A stretch of 64,000 bases of DNA from the NCBI RefSeq assembly GCF_000372725.1, contig NW_005199770.1:429063-493062 (forward strand), in the 5' to 3' direction. The position numbers and the translations under genes were made by a program. Shown in pieces: positions 10,110 to 20,900 of the stretch. This stretch comes from Emiliania huxleyi CCMP1516 (Eukaryota > Haptophyta > Isochrysidales > Noelaerhabdaceae). Positions within the stretch are counted from its first letter, which is position 1. Every line of letters begins with the position of its first letter. The notes under the pieces were generated by a model, which saw only the letters and a program-made list of their open reading frames with translations, was not told the origin of the DNA and did no database searches.

Positions 10110-10835
10110 ATGTCACCGACGCTCGCGGCCCTGGTAATCGGCACCGCGGCGCACGGGCCATCCGTTCATGTCTGCATCGCGCAAGGCCCGCCCTCTCACG
10201 TGCTGCGTAGCGCGGCTGCGGCACGTGCGGCTGCGGCACCGCTGATGGGCCTGCTGGACGGCGCCAGGTCGGTCGCGGACGGTGCCAAGTCGATTGCGGA
10301 CGGCGTCAAGGCGGCGTACGAGGACGATTCGTTTGTCCCGGAAGGCTTCGTGCGCGCGCGTCACATCCTCTTCCTCGCGAGCGAAGGCGACTGCGAGGCA
10401 AAGGCGGCGGCGCTCACCGCTCGTATCGAGCGCGGCGAGATCGACTTTGACGATGCGGCGCTGCGCTTCTCTGCGTGCCCGACGCGCGACCTGCACGGGG
10501 CGCTCGGGACCTTTGCGTCACTGAGCCGGCTGCGCGAAGGCACTCTGAGCGGCGACTCCATGCCGTACGACGGCAAGGACACGGCCGCCTTTGACAGGCT
10601 CGTCCAGACCGCCGAGGTGGGGCGGCTCTGCACCGTGGCGAGCCAGTGGGGGACGCACATCGTGCTGGTCGAGGCGCGCGGGGGAGAGGGCGGCGGCGAG
10701 GGCGGCGGCGGCGAGGGTGAAGCGCAGAAAGTCGAAGCTTCAGCCTCCACAGGCACCGGGTTTGGCGGTTCTGCTGCTGTGACGAGCCGCGCTGGTAAGG
10801 CCAAGGGGAGGAGAGGAGGCAGTCGGCGTAGGTGA
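10110..10835 (+). CDS. Parvulin-type peptidyl-prolyl cis-trans isomerase, predicted organelle-targeted
   Basis: The 241-residue protein starts at ATG 10110. Residues 1-70 are Ala/Arg-rich and lack acidic residues at first, like a plastid or mitochondrial transit region. Residues 81-190 are a rotamase domain: VRARHILF with His85, a helix with FSACPTR (about 120-126), GALGTF, and a final strand GTHIVLVE with His183. These match the two conserved histidines and the Cys/Phe positions of the parvulin family, which catalyses prolyl bond isomerisation during protein folding. A Gly/Glu-rich then basic tail (191-241) follows. Single exon. The promoter region is duplicated at 6438-6878. Confidence 0.85.
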   Translation: MSPTLAALVIGTAAHGPSVHVCIAQGPPSHVLRSAAAARAAAAPLMGLLDGARSVADGAKSIADGVKAAYEDDSFVPEGFVRARHILFLASEGDCEAKAAALTARIERGEIDFDDAALRFSACPTRDLHGALGTFASLSRLREGTLSGDSMPYDGKDTAAFDRLVQTAEVGRLCTVASQWGTHIVLVEARGGEGGGEGGGGEGEAQKVEASASTGTGFGGSAAVTSRAGKAKGRRGGSRRR

Positions 10836-11167
10836 AGACGGTCGCACAGTGACCTCAAGCAGGGCCATAGTATAGCTCCCTGCAAGTACAGCATAGCCAT
10901 AGGCTGTCCATAGGATTCAATCCGGCTTGTGTGTGGTGTCTCCGTTTGCCGTGTACTACCAGTACTGCTCTGTTTTTACGGTAAGTTTACCAGAGAGAGA
11001 AAAAAGGCAGAAGAGGAATGGGGGAGGGGGGAAAGGGTCCGGTTTAAGGGCGTAAGGGCGCCGAAAAGGGCGCGCGCTCATCCGTTTCACCCCAGCTGAA
11101 GGATGAGCCCCCCCCCCCCCCCCCCGCGAAGCCGGAGAGGAGCTTGGATACACCGGCCGCTCGCATC
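10836..11167. other. Intergenic with poly-C tract
   Basis: No ORF supported. An 18-base C run is at 11108-11125, immediately upstream of the next gene. It would be a natural place for length errors. Confidence 0.6.
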
Positions 11168-14100
11168 ATGGCGCGTCGCGAGAGCCGCGCCGCGATGCCG
11201 GACCGGCTCAAGGTGGCGGCGCCGGACGACAGCTCGGATGAGGAGTGGAACGGAGACGACGACGAGGAGGAGGAGGAGGACGGTCGCGTTTACTTGGACG
11301 CGTCGAAGTGTGGCCGCGTGCGCTTGCACGCGGTGCAAGGACCTGCGCAGTCGTCCTCTCGTCCTCCGGCCTGGGGGTGGACGACGAACGGCGCAAGAGC
11401 CTGGCCGACAAGGGCTGGGCACGCCGCACGGCGGTTGAACCGCTTTTCGTTTCGGCTCTCTGCGGGAAGAATCCGGCGTTCGCCGCGAGGGGGAGTACGT
11501 CGGTGGCGAACCGCCCGTCGTCGCGCGAGCCTGGGAGCAGAATGGCGCGGCATTCGCCGCCACAGGTGCCACGGCCCGAAAAGGCGTACCTCGAAAAGGT
11601 GAGGGCCAGAACCAACTTCCAGCCCAAGCCGCCTCCGTCAGGGTCGGCAGGGGATGGCCTTGCAACCTCGACAGGCGGTGACCGAACGTGGTGGCAACGG
11701 CTGACGGAGAGTACTGCTTCGCTGTGGGGCCCGACGACTTTCTCACCAACGATATGGAAAAAAAAGGCGCCTGCCGCGTCGCGCGACTTCCCCGGCGCCA
11801 GCACAAGTCAGGCCCGCGCCGCGTCCACGGGTGGCAAGTACGCCCGTGCCCTCTCCAGCCAAGGCAAGGTAGAGACGCCGCTCGACGGGCTGCGCACAAT
11901 CCCTCCGGGCCCATCGCCGCTGGTGATGAACGTGGTGATGGCGCTCATCGTGCTCGGCACTGCCGTCTCCCTCTCTGGGGTGAGCGCTCCTCTCGCTTTG
12001 CGCTCTGCTCATAGCGTCGCCGCCTCCTACTCTTCGCCATGTCCATGTAGGTGGTACAGCTGGGCGATACGGTGAACTACGTCTACCGCAACTTTCCCAA
12101 CCAGAACGCCACCTTCGAGGACATGAACAAAAAGTTCGAGGAGATGGCGGAGGCGATCGACGACAAGATCGACCCCTGCGAGCAAGATCCAATCCACGAG
12201 GACTACGCCCTCACCTGCGCCCTGCGCAGCATGCTGCCGCCGCCAAACGAGATGTTCTACCTCTATTTGCGGCTGGCCCAGCCCTTTTGCTGCCTCGCTG
12301 CACTCCTCACGCTCGTGCGAGCCAAGTACGCTCGCTCGCTCTACACGGGCGAGGCGCCTGCGCCCGCGCTGAAGGACGATGGCGAGCCCGCCTCACCGAT
12401 CGGTGCTGGTTATATCCGTGACATGCCCGCAACGAGTCCACGACCGTCCCACAGGCAAGCTCCGTGTCACCGAGGTGCTCTACACGCTCTGCGTTAGCGC
12501 GATGAGCCTTGGCGCCGTGGTGGCCGCCTTCATGATGCTCGCGTACGGATTTGTGATGTTCCGCATGCTGGTGATCCCGAGCCGCGCGTCGGAGGTCTGC
12601 CATGACGATCGACGTGTGGGGCGAGGCGTTGTGCGCACGTTCAGGAAATGTCCCCATAGGTTTGCCACATGACGATCGACATGATGAGCGACTCGTTTCA
12701 CAACGACACCACCAACGGCATCGAGGGCTTCGCCAACGCCTCGGTCGGCAAGCTCGAGCTCTTCTTCGACGAGCAGGAGGCGTCGCTCAACCGCAACATC
12801 GACCTCAACGCATCGCTGCGTGAGTTTGGTGCGGTCACGAGCCCGGACCTTCCCGGCTGTCTGGCCATACGCAAGCTTGCGGGCTGCGGCCGCCTCGCCT
12901 CCAAGGTGCCCCTCCCACCCTCGCCTCCGCCTCCCTCACCTCTGCCGCTACATCGCCGCCCTCTGCCTGTCCCACAGGTCTGCCACCAGCTGCCCGGCGT
13001 GATGGACACCCTCTACTGGGTCGCACCGCATGCGTACGTCGACGTCGGCAACCTCGGCCCGGTCTGCGAGCAGGGCGAGGCCGTCGTCGACACCGCCTTC
13101 CTGCTCTGCTCCACCGATATTAACGGGACGGCCGCCAGGCGCGAGCTTCTTATCAGCCAGGCGGAGAAGTACGAGCTGCAGAAGCGCGAGTTTGTCGACG
13201 CGGCCTTCGAGTACGCGCTGGATCGCATCTCGCCGATGGTGCACGCGTACCTCATGTCGCAGGCCAATGAGACCTTCCCCAACGCGACGGAGCTGCGCGA
13301 GATGCTCGACGCGCCCGGCAAGTTCGAGCAGATGCGGCCCGTCTGCGACGACATGGAGTACGTTGAGGACGGCGTGGTCCGCTGGTTTGTGGGATCGCTC
13401 GTCGTGATGGCGTGCGCCCTCCTCTCCTTCGCCTACTGGAACACGTACACGAACTTTGTCATGCTGTGGGAGGCGGAGGCCATCTCGAAGAATGTGCCCA
13501 CCGGTGCCCTGCTCGCCGGCGGTGGCTTCGTGCTGGGCGGCGCCATCCTTTACAATGGGCTGATGGTCTTCCAAGCAGCGCTCGCAGCGGCCGAAGACTC
13601 GGTCTTCTTCCCTCGTGGTTTCGACCGAGGGAGCGACATGATCCGCATTACGCGTGAGATGGTTGTCTTAGGTCTTCCGTGTGGAGGAGGAGCTCGACCT
13701 GCTCAACGGCGCGACACCCATGCTGAGGTCATCGGCCGGCCGCCAACCCGTGTTCTGATGGCACCTTGCCGCACCGCGCGCAGGCACCATCTCGATGGAG
13801 TACACCGAGCTCGAGCTCGTCAACGGCTCGTACGTCAACGTGACCCGCACTGTGAGCGGGCGGCAGGCTGATTTTATCCACTCCAAGATTGTCGAAGGGG
13901 TGGGGATAATCGTCGGCGCGCTCATGGCGGTCGCAGCCCTCGCGGTGCTGCACGGCCGCGCGGCGCGCAGCCGCTACGACGCGTCGGGCAAGGTGACCGA
14001 GTCGCTGACAGACAAGTACCTGCCGAGCTTCTTTGCGGGACCGCTCGAGCTGACCATCTACATCGGCCGGCTCTTCAAGGACGTGTTTGCGGTGCTGGTC

Positions 14101-15688
14101 ACTGGCCTCCTCCTCCTCGTCGCTTTCGCCATCCTCAAGGTCAATCTGTTGCAAAAGCACAACCCGCAGATCAAGAACCTCCTCAACAAGGGCGCGATGG
14201 AGCAGCCCCTCTGCGGCGCGCTTCAACAGCTTCCCTTTGCGCCGCTGGTCGAGTCCGCCGGCCCGCTCACCTCCTCAGACAGCTTCGTGTCGGGGGTGGA
14301 GGCGCTCGCGCGCCTCTCTGGTGAGGTGAGACGGCATCGACCACCCACTAGATAGACTCATCCCGAGTCGGTCAAAAGCTTGGCACACCTCTGCTAAACC
14401 GCCGCAACCTCCCGCGCCACAGGAGGACTGGCCGGATGCGTACTCCTCCGAACGGCTCATGAAGGATTCGGGCGTCCGGTCGATGCTCAAGCAGACGCTC
14501 TCGACGGTCGACTTCCACGAGGTGTGCGAGCGGACGCTCAACGTCACCGCGCCCCTCTACCATGCGGCGGACACATGCGTCAAGCTACCGTACACGCTCG
14601 ACACGATCGTGTGGCTCTCCACCACCTTCGCCTCCGAGTCGGACCCCGCGCTCAAGTGCCCGGCTGGCAGCGACGGGCCAACTGGCGTCGAGCGGATGGC
14701 GAGCTTCGCCTCGGGGCTGCACAACCTGGAGGCGCCGTGCGACCGCACCCGCGTGTGGGTCGAGAAATGGCAGCACCTTTGCCACCTCGTCGACCCCGAC
14801 ACCTTCAACCCCGTGGACCCCGCCCTCTCGTACGGCGGCTTCGATGTCTTTGCCTTTCTCGGCCTTGGCGGTGGGCTGTCTAGAAGAGCCCACGGAGGTC
14901 GGATTCGCCTCTTGAGCGCCGCGGGATAGTTTTGCACAATGCGAGAGCCGTAGATGCCTTGGCCATCACTTTCGTCACCGACACGTCCACTGCTGCCGCA
15001 GGATCGTCGTACTCGTACCAGCCTCCGGCCGACGACGACTACGATGACTCCTACGGTGAATTCAATCGGGAGAGGAAGGCGGCCGCCGTGGCCAGGCACC
15101 AAGGCCACGAGGCGACGGCCTTGCTGGACGTGATCCGCACGACGGTCGAGCTGCTCAAGGCGTCCAAGGAGTCGTACGAGGTGGCCTGTGCCCGGCCCAG
15201 TCGCAGGGCGATGGCGCGAACGATTGTTTGGAGAGAGGTTGGTTGCTGTAGGCGATGTATCCGGCCCAGGCGCAGGCGATGGCGGGCCGGATGCTCGCGT
15301 TTGACCGAACGGACACGCTGCGTCTGCTCAACATGACGGCCGCCTTTGACGCGGATGCCGGCATGGAGGGCGTCTGCGAGACCGTCTACGGCATGCAGTG
15401 GGCCCTCGTCACCGTCTTTGCCGGCTGTCTCACCCTCTTTGGCGTGGCGTGCTACGTCTTTTACCTGCGCACAAAGTATGACCTGATGGAGTCGCTCGCC
15501 GACCTCAAGCGCGTTGCCTCCCAGAGAGCTCGAGATATCCCGAGATCGCCCGAGCTATCGTCCGAGATCACCTGTCCTGTAGGCTTGAGCTCATCGATTA
15601 CTTTGACGTCGACGGCGACGGCCTCGAGGCCTCCGAGCTCGGCAACAACGCTGGCATCCAAAAGGTCATGGCGGCGGAGCTCAATTAG
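11168..15688 (+). CDS. Large multi-pass membrane protein with extracellular loops, 12 exons
   Basis: Predicted 1168 residues from exons 11168-11332, 11566-11979, 12051-12402, 12455-12594, 12660-12905, 12978-13601, 13672-13708, 13784-14325, 14423-14867, 15002-15180, 15252-15508 and 15583-15688; all phases agree. Exons 1-2 are the least certain. An acidic cytosolic N-terminus (DDDEEEEED) precedes about seven or eight hydrophobic segments, for example MNVVMALIVLGTAVSL, VVAAFMMLAYGFVMF, WFVGSLVVMACALLSFAYW, VFAVLVTGLLLLVAFAIL and a last one before 15508. Long loops between them carry Cys residues and N-glycosylation sequons (NAT, NDT, NGT, NVT). The tail has a degenerate EF-hand (DVDGDGLEASEL, one residue short of a canonical loop). 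The topology recalls prominin or tweety proteins, but I see no diagnostic motif. Introns at 13709, 14868 and 15509 use GC donors. Confidence 0.65.
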
Positions 15689-15900
15689 AGGAGAGGGGAG
15701 AAGACGCGCTGCTGAGCCGCCGTGTCCTCTCAGTCTGTCTCTCTCTCTCGTCTGCGGTCGTCTGTGTTTGCGCGGCCGGCGCGGCACGTGCGTGTACGGA
15801 ACGGGAAGAGGCCTGCCCGAGGATCGAGAATAGACGTCTATAACGCATATTTTTGCGCCCACAGGCACGAGACCTCTGTGCTCGCCACTGACGCCACCCA
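15689..15900. other. Short intergenic between convergent genes
   Basis: 3' region of the multi-pass membrane gene and of the minus-strand ORF ending at 15901. No terminator-like or polyadenylation motif recognised. Confidence 0.4.
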
Positions 15901-16398
15901 TCATGTATCACTCGGTTCACTCACATTCATCCCGACCCCAGAACCACTCAGCACGCTTGGCGGCTGCACGCTCACCCACGGGCTGTCGTCCTCGAGCTCG
16001 CCCATCAGGCCCTCCCAGCTCGCAGCCGCCTCCGCGGACGGGCCCGCTGCGGCTTGGGCGCCTCCATCCGCCTCCATCCGCCACTGCCCGGCCGCTGTGT
16101 GTTGCCGCGTGGAGCCGCTCGAGCGTTGGCTCAGCTCCATGTCATCGGCGGCAGCGTCGGCCTCGGCGGCAGTCCCGTCTGCCGCGAATCCCTCCGCTTC
16201 GGTCCATGCCTCGTCATCGGCCTCCTCGTTCGCCGCCGGCGACACCGGGACCACCTCTGCTGGCGTCGGCATTATCTCGCCTGGCCGCCAGGCGAGAAGT
16301 GCGCGCTCCTCCGCTTGGAGCACGCGCAGCTGGTGCTGGATGTGGCGCCGTGCCTCGCGCAGCGTGGCGGACTCAACGTCGAGCTTGCTTCTTGGCAT
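15901..16398 (-). CDS. Hypothetical acidic protein
   Basis: The frame is open from upstream (to 16785), but the plausible ATG is at 16398 (MPRSKLDVES). The 165-residue product starts with a helical, coiled-coil-like segment (LREARRHIQHQLRVLQAEERALL). It continues as Ala/Glu/Ser-rich, low-complexity acidic sequence to the stop at 15901. No family recognised. The gene may lack further exons or may be a chance ORF in GC-rich DNA. Confidence 0.35.
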   Translation of the reverse strand: MPRSKLDVESATLREARRHIQHQLRVLQAEERALLAWRPGEIMPTPAEVVPVSPAANEEADDEAWTEAEGFAADGTAAEADAAADDMELSQRSSGSTRQHTAAGQWRMEADGGAQAAAGPSAEAAASWEGLMGELEDDSPWVSVQPPSVLSGSGVGMNVSEPSDT

Positions 16399-17638
16399 GT
16401 ATACGCCCCCGCGCCCTGTAGCCGGCGCGCGCCCCAAAAAGGAAAAGTAAAGAAACAGGCGTGGCAAACTCGGTGTCGAACCACCAGCTCGACGCTCACT
16501 ACAAGCGCGCTTTGGTTTTCTTCTTCCCCGAGACACTCTGTCTCCGAGACAGACAAAATAACCTCCAACTCCCTCAGTCTCTAGGACTCCCCTCTCAATG
16601 ACCACCTCTATGCACATTCGAGGTGGCCTTATCTTATGGAGGGAAGTGCTAGAATCATCATCCAGGAGGGAGGGCCCCCCCCGCCCGACCCGCGGATACT
16701 CCCTCTCGCGCCGGTTCGGCACGCGGGAGATTGCCACGTGGACGGAGGGGTTATTTTGCGAGGTGGAGGCCGACTTCTCAAGCAAGCTCGAGAGGCTTCA
16801 GATACACTCTGTCTCCATCACCGCGTTTCGGTCCAGCCAATCGTCCAGCTTGTGACAATCAACGACATGTTTGGTCGCACCCTCCACGTGATTGACGGGA
16901 TCAGCTCTCGCCTTAGGAGTTGTGATGCGTACGAGTGGTGTGTCGTGAGAGCGAGCGAGGTGGTGTCCGTCTCGGTGAGGTTTAGTCGCGGCTCGAGCTC
17001 AGGTGCGTCAGTCGTCAGAGTCTCCTCAGAGGGCCCGGCGGGGTGGAACTCCGGTCTTGCTGCTTGCCCATCGATGCTGCGTCGGCCTTGCGGCCGGGCT
17101 ATGCGCTCGAAGGGGAGGGTGGGCGTAGACGCGGTGGCGTCCAAGCCTGGTGTTGCCAAGAAGTGTTGCTGCTCACGCGACGGGTCTTTATACGCTTACG
17201 TTTGCTCAAAGGGTGGGGCTGGGGTGAATACGACACTCTGTCGCACTCACGGACTGAAGTCAGGAGACCGCCGCCGGCCCGAGACTGAACGACAGGGCCT
17301 CGCTCCGAGACCCTCACACGACTCTCGTGTGGCGTTCAGAGAGTTCGTTACGCACAATGGGACCGCCCGTCCTCCTCAATTCGATTATCGGGACCCCCGG
17401 GTGTCGTTACATGCGCCTCGTCACTCCGGTGCGAGGATCCATTCGCGGCTCCAATCGCCCCAAGTCACCGCGGAGGACTGTCCAAAAACCCTCCTCCGTG
17501 ACATTCTCCAGACAGCGTATAACCGGTCGGCCCTTGGACTGTGGCGTGGTTGGCGTCGCCAGTCGAACTCCGAAACCACGAGAAAAGAAAGCGCAAAGGT
17601 TTTCTCCTTGAGACGGCGGCCTTGACCGCACTCGCCTC
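16399..17638. other. 1.2-kb region without a supported gene
   Basis: An open frame on the plus strand (16636-17625) has no recognisable domain, poor composition and no clear splice structure; I do not call it. GC is lower than in neighbouring coding exons. It should contain the promoter of the 15901-16398 ORF if that is real. Confidence 0.4.
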
Positions 17639-18157
17639 TCACAGCTCCACCGGCTCGACCACCGTCATTTCCTCCTGGAATCTCGCCATCCGCTCCTCCT
17701 CGCGAGACGGCGGAGAGGGCGGCAAAGGTCGGCGAGACGGGGGCAGCGGCTCTCTCGCCACGCCGTCGTCGCCCTGTCCACCACGTGGAGAATGAACCTG
17801 TTGGAAGCGCGAGGACACTCCTTCAGTCAGCACGGGCGGCGGTGGCGGCGGTTGCGTCGACACACTCCCACCATCCCACCCCAGCCGGCAGCGGCCGCGA
17901 GTGCATGAGCAGCCGTGCGTGGCAGTGAGGGTTTTGGGAGGAGACGGCTGGCCTGCGTCTCGTCGGTGCGGCGCGCCTCCTCCACAGGCGTCGTCGTCTC
18001 CTTCTCCAGTGTTGACTCTTGGTCTTGCACCTGCCGGCCGCGCCGATAATTCAGCGGCGGCATAATTGCAAGTGAACAAGTGCGGGGTGGGCAACGATGC
18101 GACGAGGCGGTGTGACGCGGCGGCCGGCTCCGCCGCCTGCTTGCCAATGGTGGCCAT
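17639..18157 (-). CDS. Hypothetical protein, divergent from the RING gene
   Basis: ATG at 18157 (MATIGKQAAEPAAASHR), 172 residues to the stop at 17639. A Pro-rich central part is followed by a charged helix (SREEERMARFQEEM) and the C-terminus VEPVEL. The gene would share a ~170-bp intergenic region with the RING-finger gene at 18325. No family recognised. Confidence 0.35.
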   Translation of the reverse strand: MATIGKQAAEPAAASHRLVASLPTPHLFTCNYAAAELSARPAGARPRVNTGEGDDDACGGGAPHRRDAGQPSPPKTLTATHGCSCTRGRCRLGWDGGSVSTQPPPPPPVLTEGVSSRFQQVHSPRGGQGDDGVAREPLPPSRRPLPPSPPSREEERMARFQEEMTVVEPVEL

Positions 18158-18324
18158 TCGAGCTGAGAAGGGGCCGGTGAGCAGGACGGAGCAGCCCTGG
18201 TGAGGCGGCAGGCGGCGGCGGCGGAGCACACTGAGTGGTGAGCAGGCACCGCCGTAACAAAAGGAGAAAACGCTTTATTATTATAAATTCCATAGATTTC
18301 TTTGCATCCCTGTGCGCGAAGTCG

Positions 18325-19901
18325 ATGCCCCTCCACAACCCGCCACAGCTCCTCCGAGGCACCCTCCAGGTCCTCTGCGAGCGGCCGTCGTTGCTGCCCG
18401 CCGCGCCCGGCGTCCTCGCCGGCGACGAGCCGCCGCCGTCGCTCTCGGGCTGCCTCGTGCGCTTCATGGCGCCGTTTCGCCGGCCCGGCCGACCGCTCTA
18501 CAGCGCCGCCGCCGTCGTGAGCCTTGATGCGAGCGCGAGGACCGTCTGCATCCGGCTGCTGCACGAGCCCACGAGGGTCGACCTCCAATCCGACCCGGTC
18601 ACCGAGGTGGATATCGCGAGCGTTTCCAACCTGCCGCTGACGGCCGAGGAGAGGCTCTGCGCCTCTGCCGAGGCTGAGGCACTCGGAAACGGCGCGCCTC
18701 GGATCGCTGCGTACCTCTCATCGCTGGAGGCGTCGGACGCGTACCGCGAGACGACGCGCGTGCTGCAGAGCCACCCTCGGTTGCGGCCTCCCTCGCGCCG
18801 AAGTGCCATTTGCGCGCGCCGCCCGAGCGACGCCCTCGCGCCCGCCATGTCTCAGGTGCACGCGGCTCGAGCAGTTCTGGTACGAGCAGCTCGCCGGGCA
18901 ACCCGAGCACGAGCTGACCGACTCGAGCCCGCCCGCGCACGTCTCGTTCGGCTACCCCTCGCTGCATGGCCGGATAGGAGAGCAGCTCGGTGGGGCGAAC
19001 CTCGAGACGAGCGTCCGCCTGCTCAAGGCGGAGCTGGCGAACGAGCCGGCGGCGCGCGCCGCCGGGCTCAAGGGGCTCTTCCGGCACTGGCCGGAGCCGT
19101 ACCGAACGCGGGCGCAGGCCACGGTCTCCTTCCTCCTCTTCGACGACCGCGAGCTGCACTGCTACCGCGAGTATGTGAATCGCCTTGATGCGGCGGGCGT
19201 GACGCCAGAGAATGTTGCCAGGCGCGCCCGATCGCACGCTGCCCTCCGCCCCATACCCTTGCCCTGGCCCTGCCGCGCCGAGCCCATCGATTGCCGAGCA
19301 GGGACAACGCGGGCGAGTACAGCCTGCAGGGAGTGGTGATCCGCCTGCTCGGCCCGTTCATGCACGAGTGGACCAAGCAGGGCAAGCTGCTCGTGCCGTC
19401 GAGGGAGAACCTCCGCTGTGCGCGCCAAACCCGGCGACGCCCGCGCGCAGCGCCCCTCTGCGCCGCTCGCCTGCCCCATCTCCTTCCGCCACTCGGGCAC
19501 CGCGGCGAGCCGGCGCGGCAGCGTGCCGCGTATCGACCGAGTCTCGGCCACGGCCTCGGCCGGTCCTCGCGCTGTGGGAGTCGAGCGGCGTCCGGGGAGG
19601 GGAGAGGGGCGATGCCCCGGGCCCCGGGCATGAGGGGGACATGCCACTCCTTAAACCAGGCGTGTCGTGCCTCGACTCGATGGAGCACGGCTTCGAGTCG
19701 ATGCTGCAGTGCGTCTGGCTCCAGCCCTGCAGGCGCGCCCGCTGCTCCGGGCCTCACGCCTCTGCTTCTCACCCGCCGCTCGTGCTCCCTCTTAGGCATT
19801 TCCTCTGCGTGCCGTGCGCTCGACGACTGAAGGGCGACGGGCAGACCAAGTGTCCAATCTGCAACAGGACCGTTCTCATGTGGGCGGTCCAAAAGCGGTG
19901 A
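18325..19901 (+). CDS. RING-finger protein, probable E3 ubiquitin ligase
   Basis: Five exons: 18325-18755, 18856-19170, 19302-19417, 19660-19732 and 19796-19901, giving 346 residues with consistent phases. The C-terminal RING-HC is assembled across three exons: a CVSC pair (first Cys codon split by the 19418-19659 intron), then CRHFLC..CARRL, then KCPIC. The H and C spacing fits the C3HC4 class, so ubiquitin-ligase activity is expected from the family. The N-terminal ~280 residues (FWYEQL, LHGRIGEQLGG, FMHEWTKQGKLL) are not recognised. The last intron (19733-19795) is GC-AG and is well supported because splicing it completes the RING. The first intron (donor at 18756, GC) is the least certain. 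Confidence 0.8.
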
Positions 19902-20900
19902 GGTGTTTGTGGCACGTGTGTCTCGTGTGGCGCGATCGAGCGCGACTGTAAACATTCGTGTAGTGATGTATAGACCGACACATAATTGGCCGCGCTCAGC
20001 GGATCCTCGCAGCCACACGCAGTGCAGAGCGCCTGAGCAGAGTTTTCCCATACATGGACATCTCTACGCAACATCGGAAGATCCTTGGACTGTAGATCGT
20101 AGATGCCTTTTAGAGATCTCTTAAGTGGCAAATCTCCTGCCAAGAGCAGCAGTAGATTGAAGAACTGGTGGAGGCAAATCTTCTCCGGTGTAGATGCTCG
20201 AGAGGAGTCTGAGATCTCGAGTTGGTGCGTGCAGTCGCTTGAGATCTTGCGACAGAGGTGGAGATTCTGACTTCGCGCCAAAGGCGCCTAGAGATCGTGT
20301 GGGCCGACTGGAGATTGCAAAATGGCGCGAAAAGAGGGTGGAGATCCTTTTGCATTGTGAATGAATCCATAGCGCATCTCCTTGAAGGTTTGAGCCCCCC
20401 TCCTCCCCCGGGCCCCCGAATCGAGATTGGGGATTGGAGATTGGAGATGGAGATCGGAGATCTGACTGAATCCGGCCTAAGATGACGACGTTGGAGATTG
20501 GAGATTGAAGATGGAGATCGGAGATCTGACTGGATCCGGCCTAAGATGTAGCGACGCTGGAGATTGGAGAGTACTGGAGAGATGGAGATCGGAGAGCTCC
20601 CCAAGTCCCTAGTGGTGTCTCATCGTTTTTTGTTTTATTTTTAGATAAAGGTTCTGTGCGCGGACGGCCCGGGGAGCCTCCGGCGCCATTTTAATCTGCG
20701 CTCCTCTTCATGGCCTGCGGCGCCTGGCTTGAGCTTGGAACTGTAAACTAGTCCGCCGGGGAGCCCGTGCACAGGACGGGGCTGCGCCGCGCGCTCTCCA
20801 CACTCCGGGGGGCGCGCGCGCGCTGCATGGCACGGGAAGCGCGCTCCGTGTGTATACGGCAAACCAAGCGCAACCCCAGGACCACATTCTCACCACAACC
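19902..20900. repeat. Intergenic with gagatc/ggagattgg-type degenerate tandem repeats
   Basis: From about 20100 to 20600 the sequence is built of related short units (gagatct, ggagattgg, gatcgg). A clearer ~64-72-bp direct repeat ends in gatctgactgaatccggcc at about 20420-20480, 20490-20545 and, more weakly, 20560-20600. No coding sequence recognised. Confidence 0.7.

Noticed and set aside
15583-15688. Functional EF-hand in the multi-pass membrane protein
   Set aside because: The loop is one residue short and lacks Glu at position 12.
16445-16530. Possible tRNA around ggtgtcgaaccacc
   Set aside because: The arms do not give a T stem plus acceptor stem on either strand.
16636-17625. 329-codon plus-strand ORF
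   Set aside because: No domain, mixed composition and no splice context; likely chance in GC-rich DNA.
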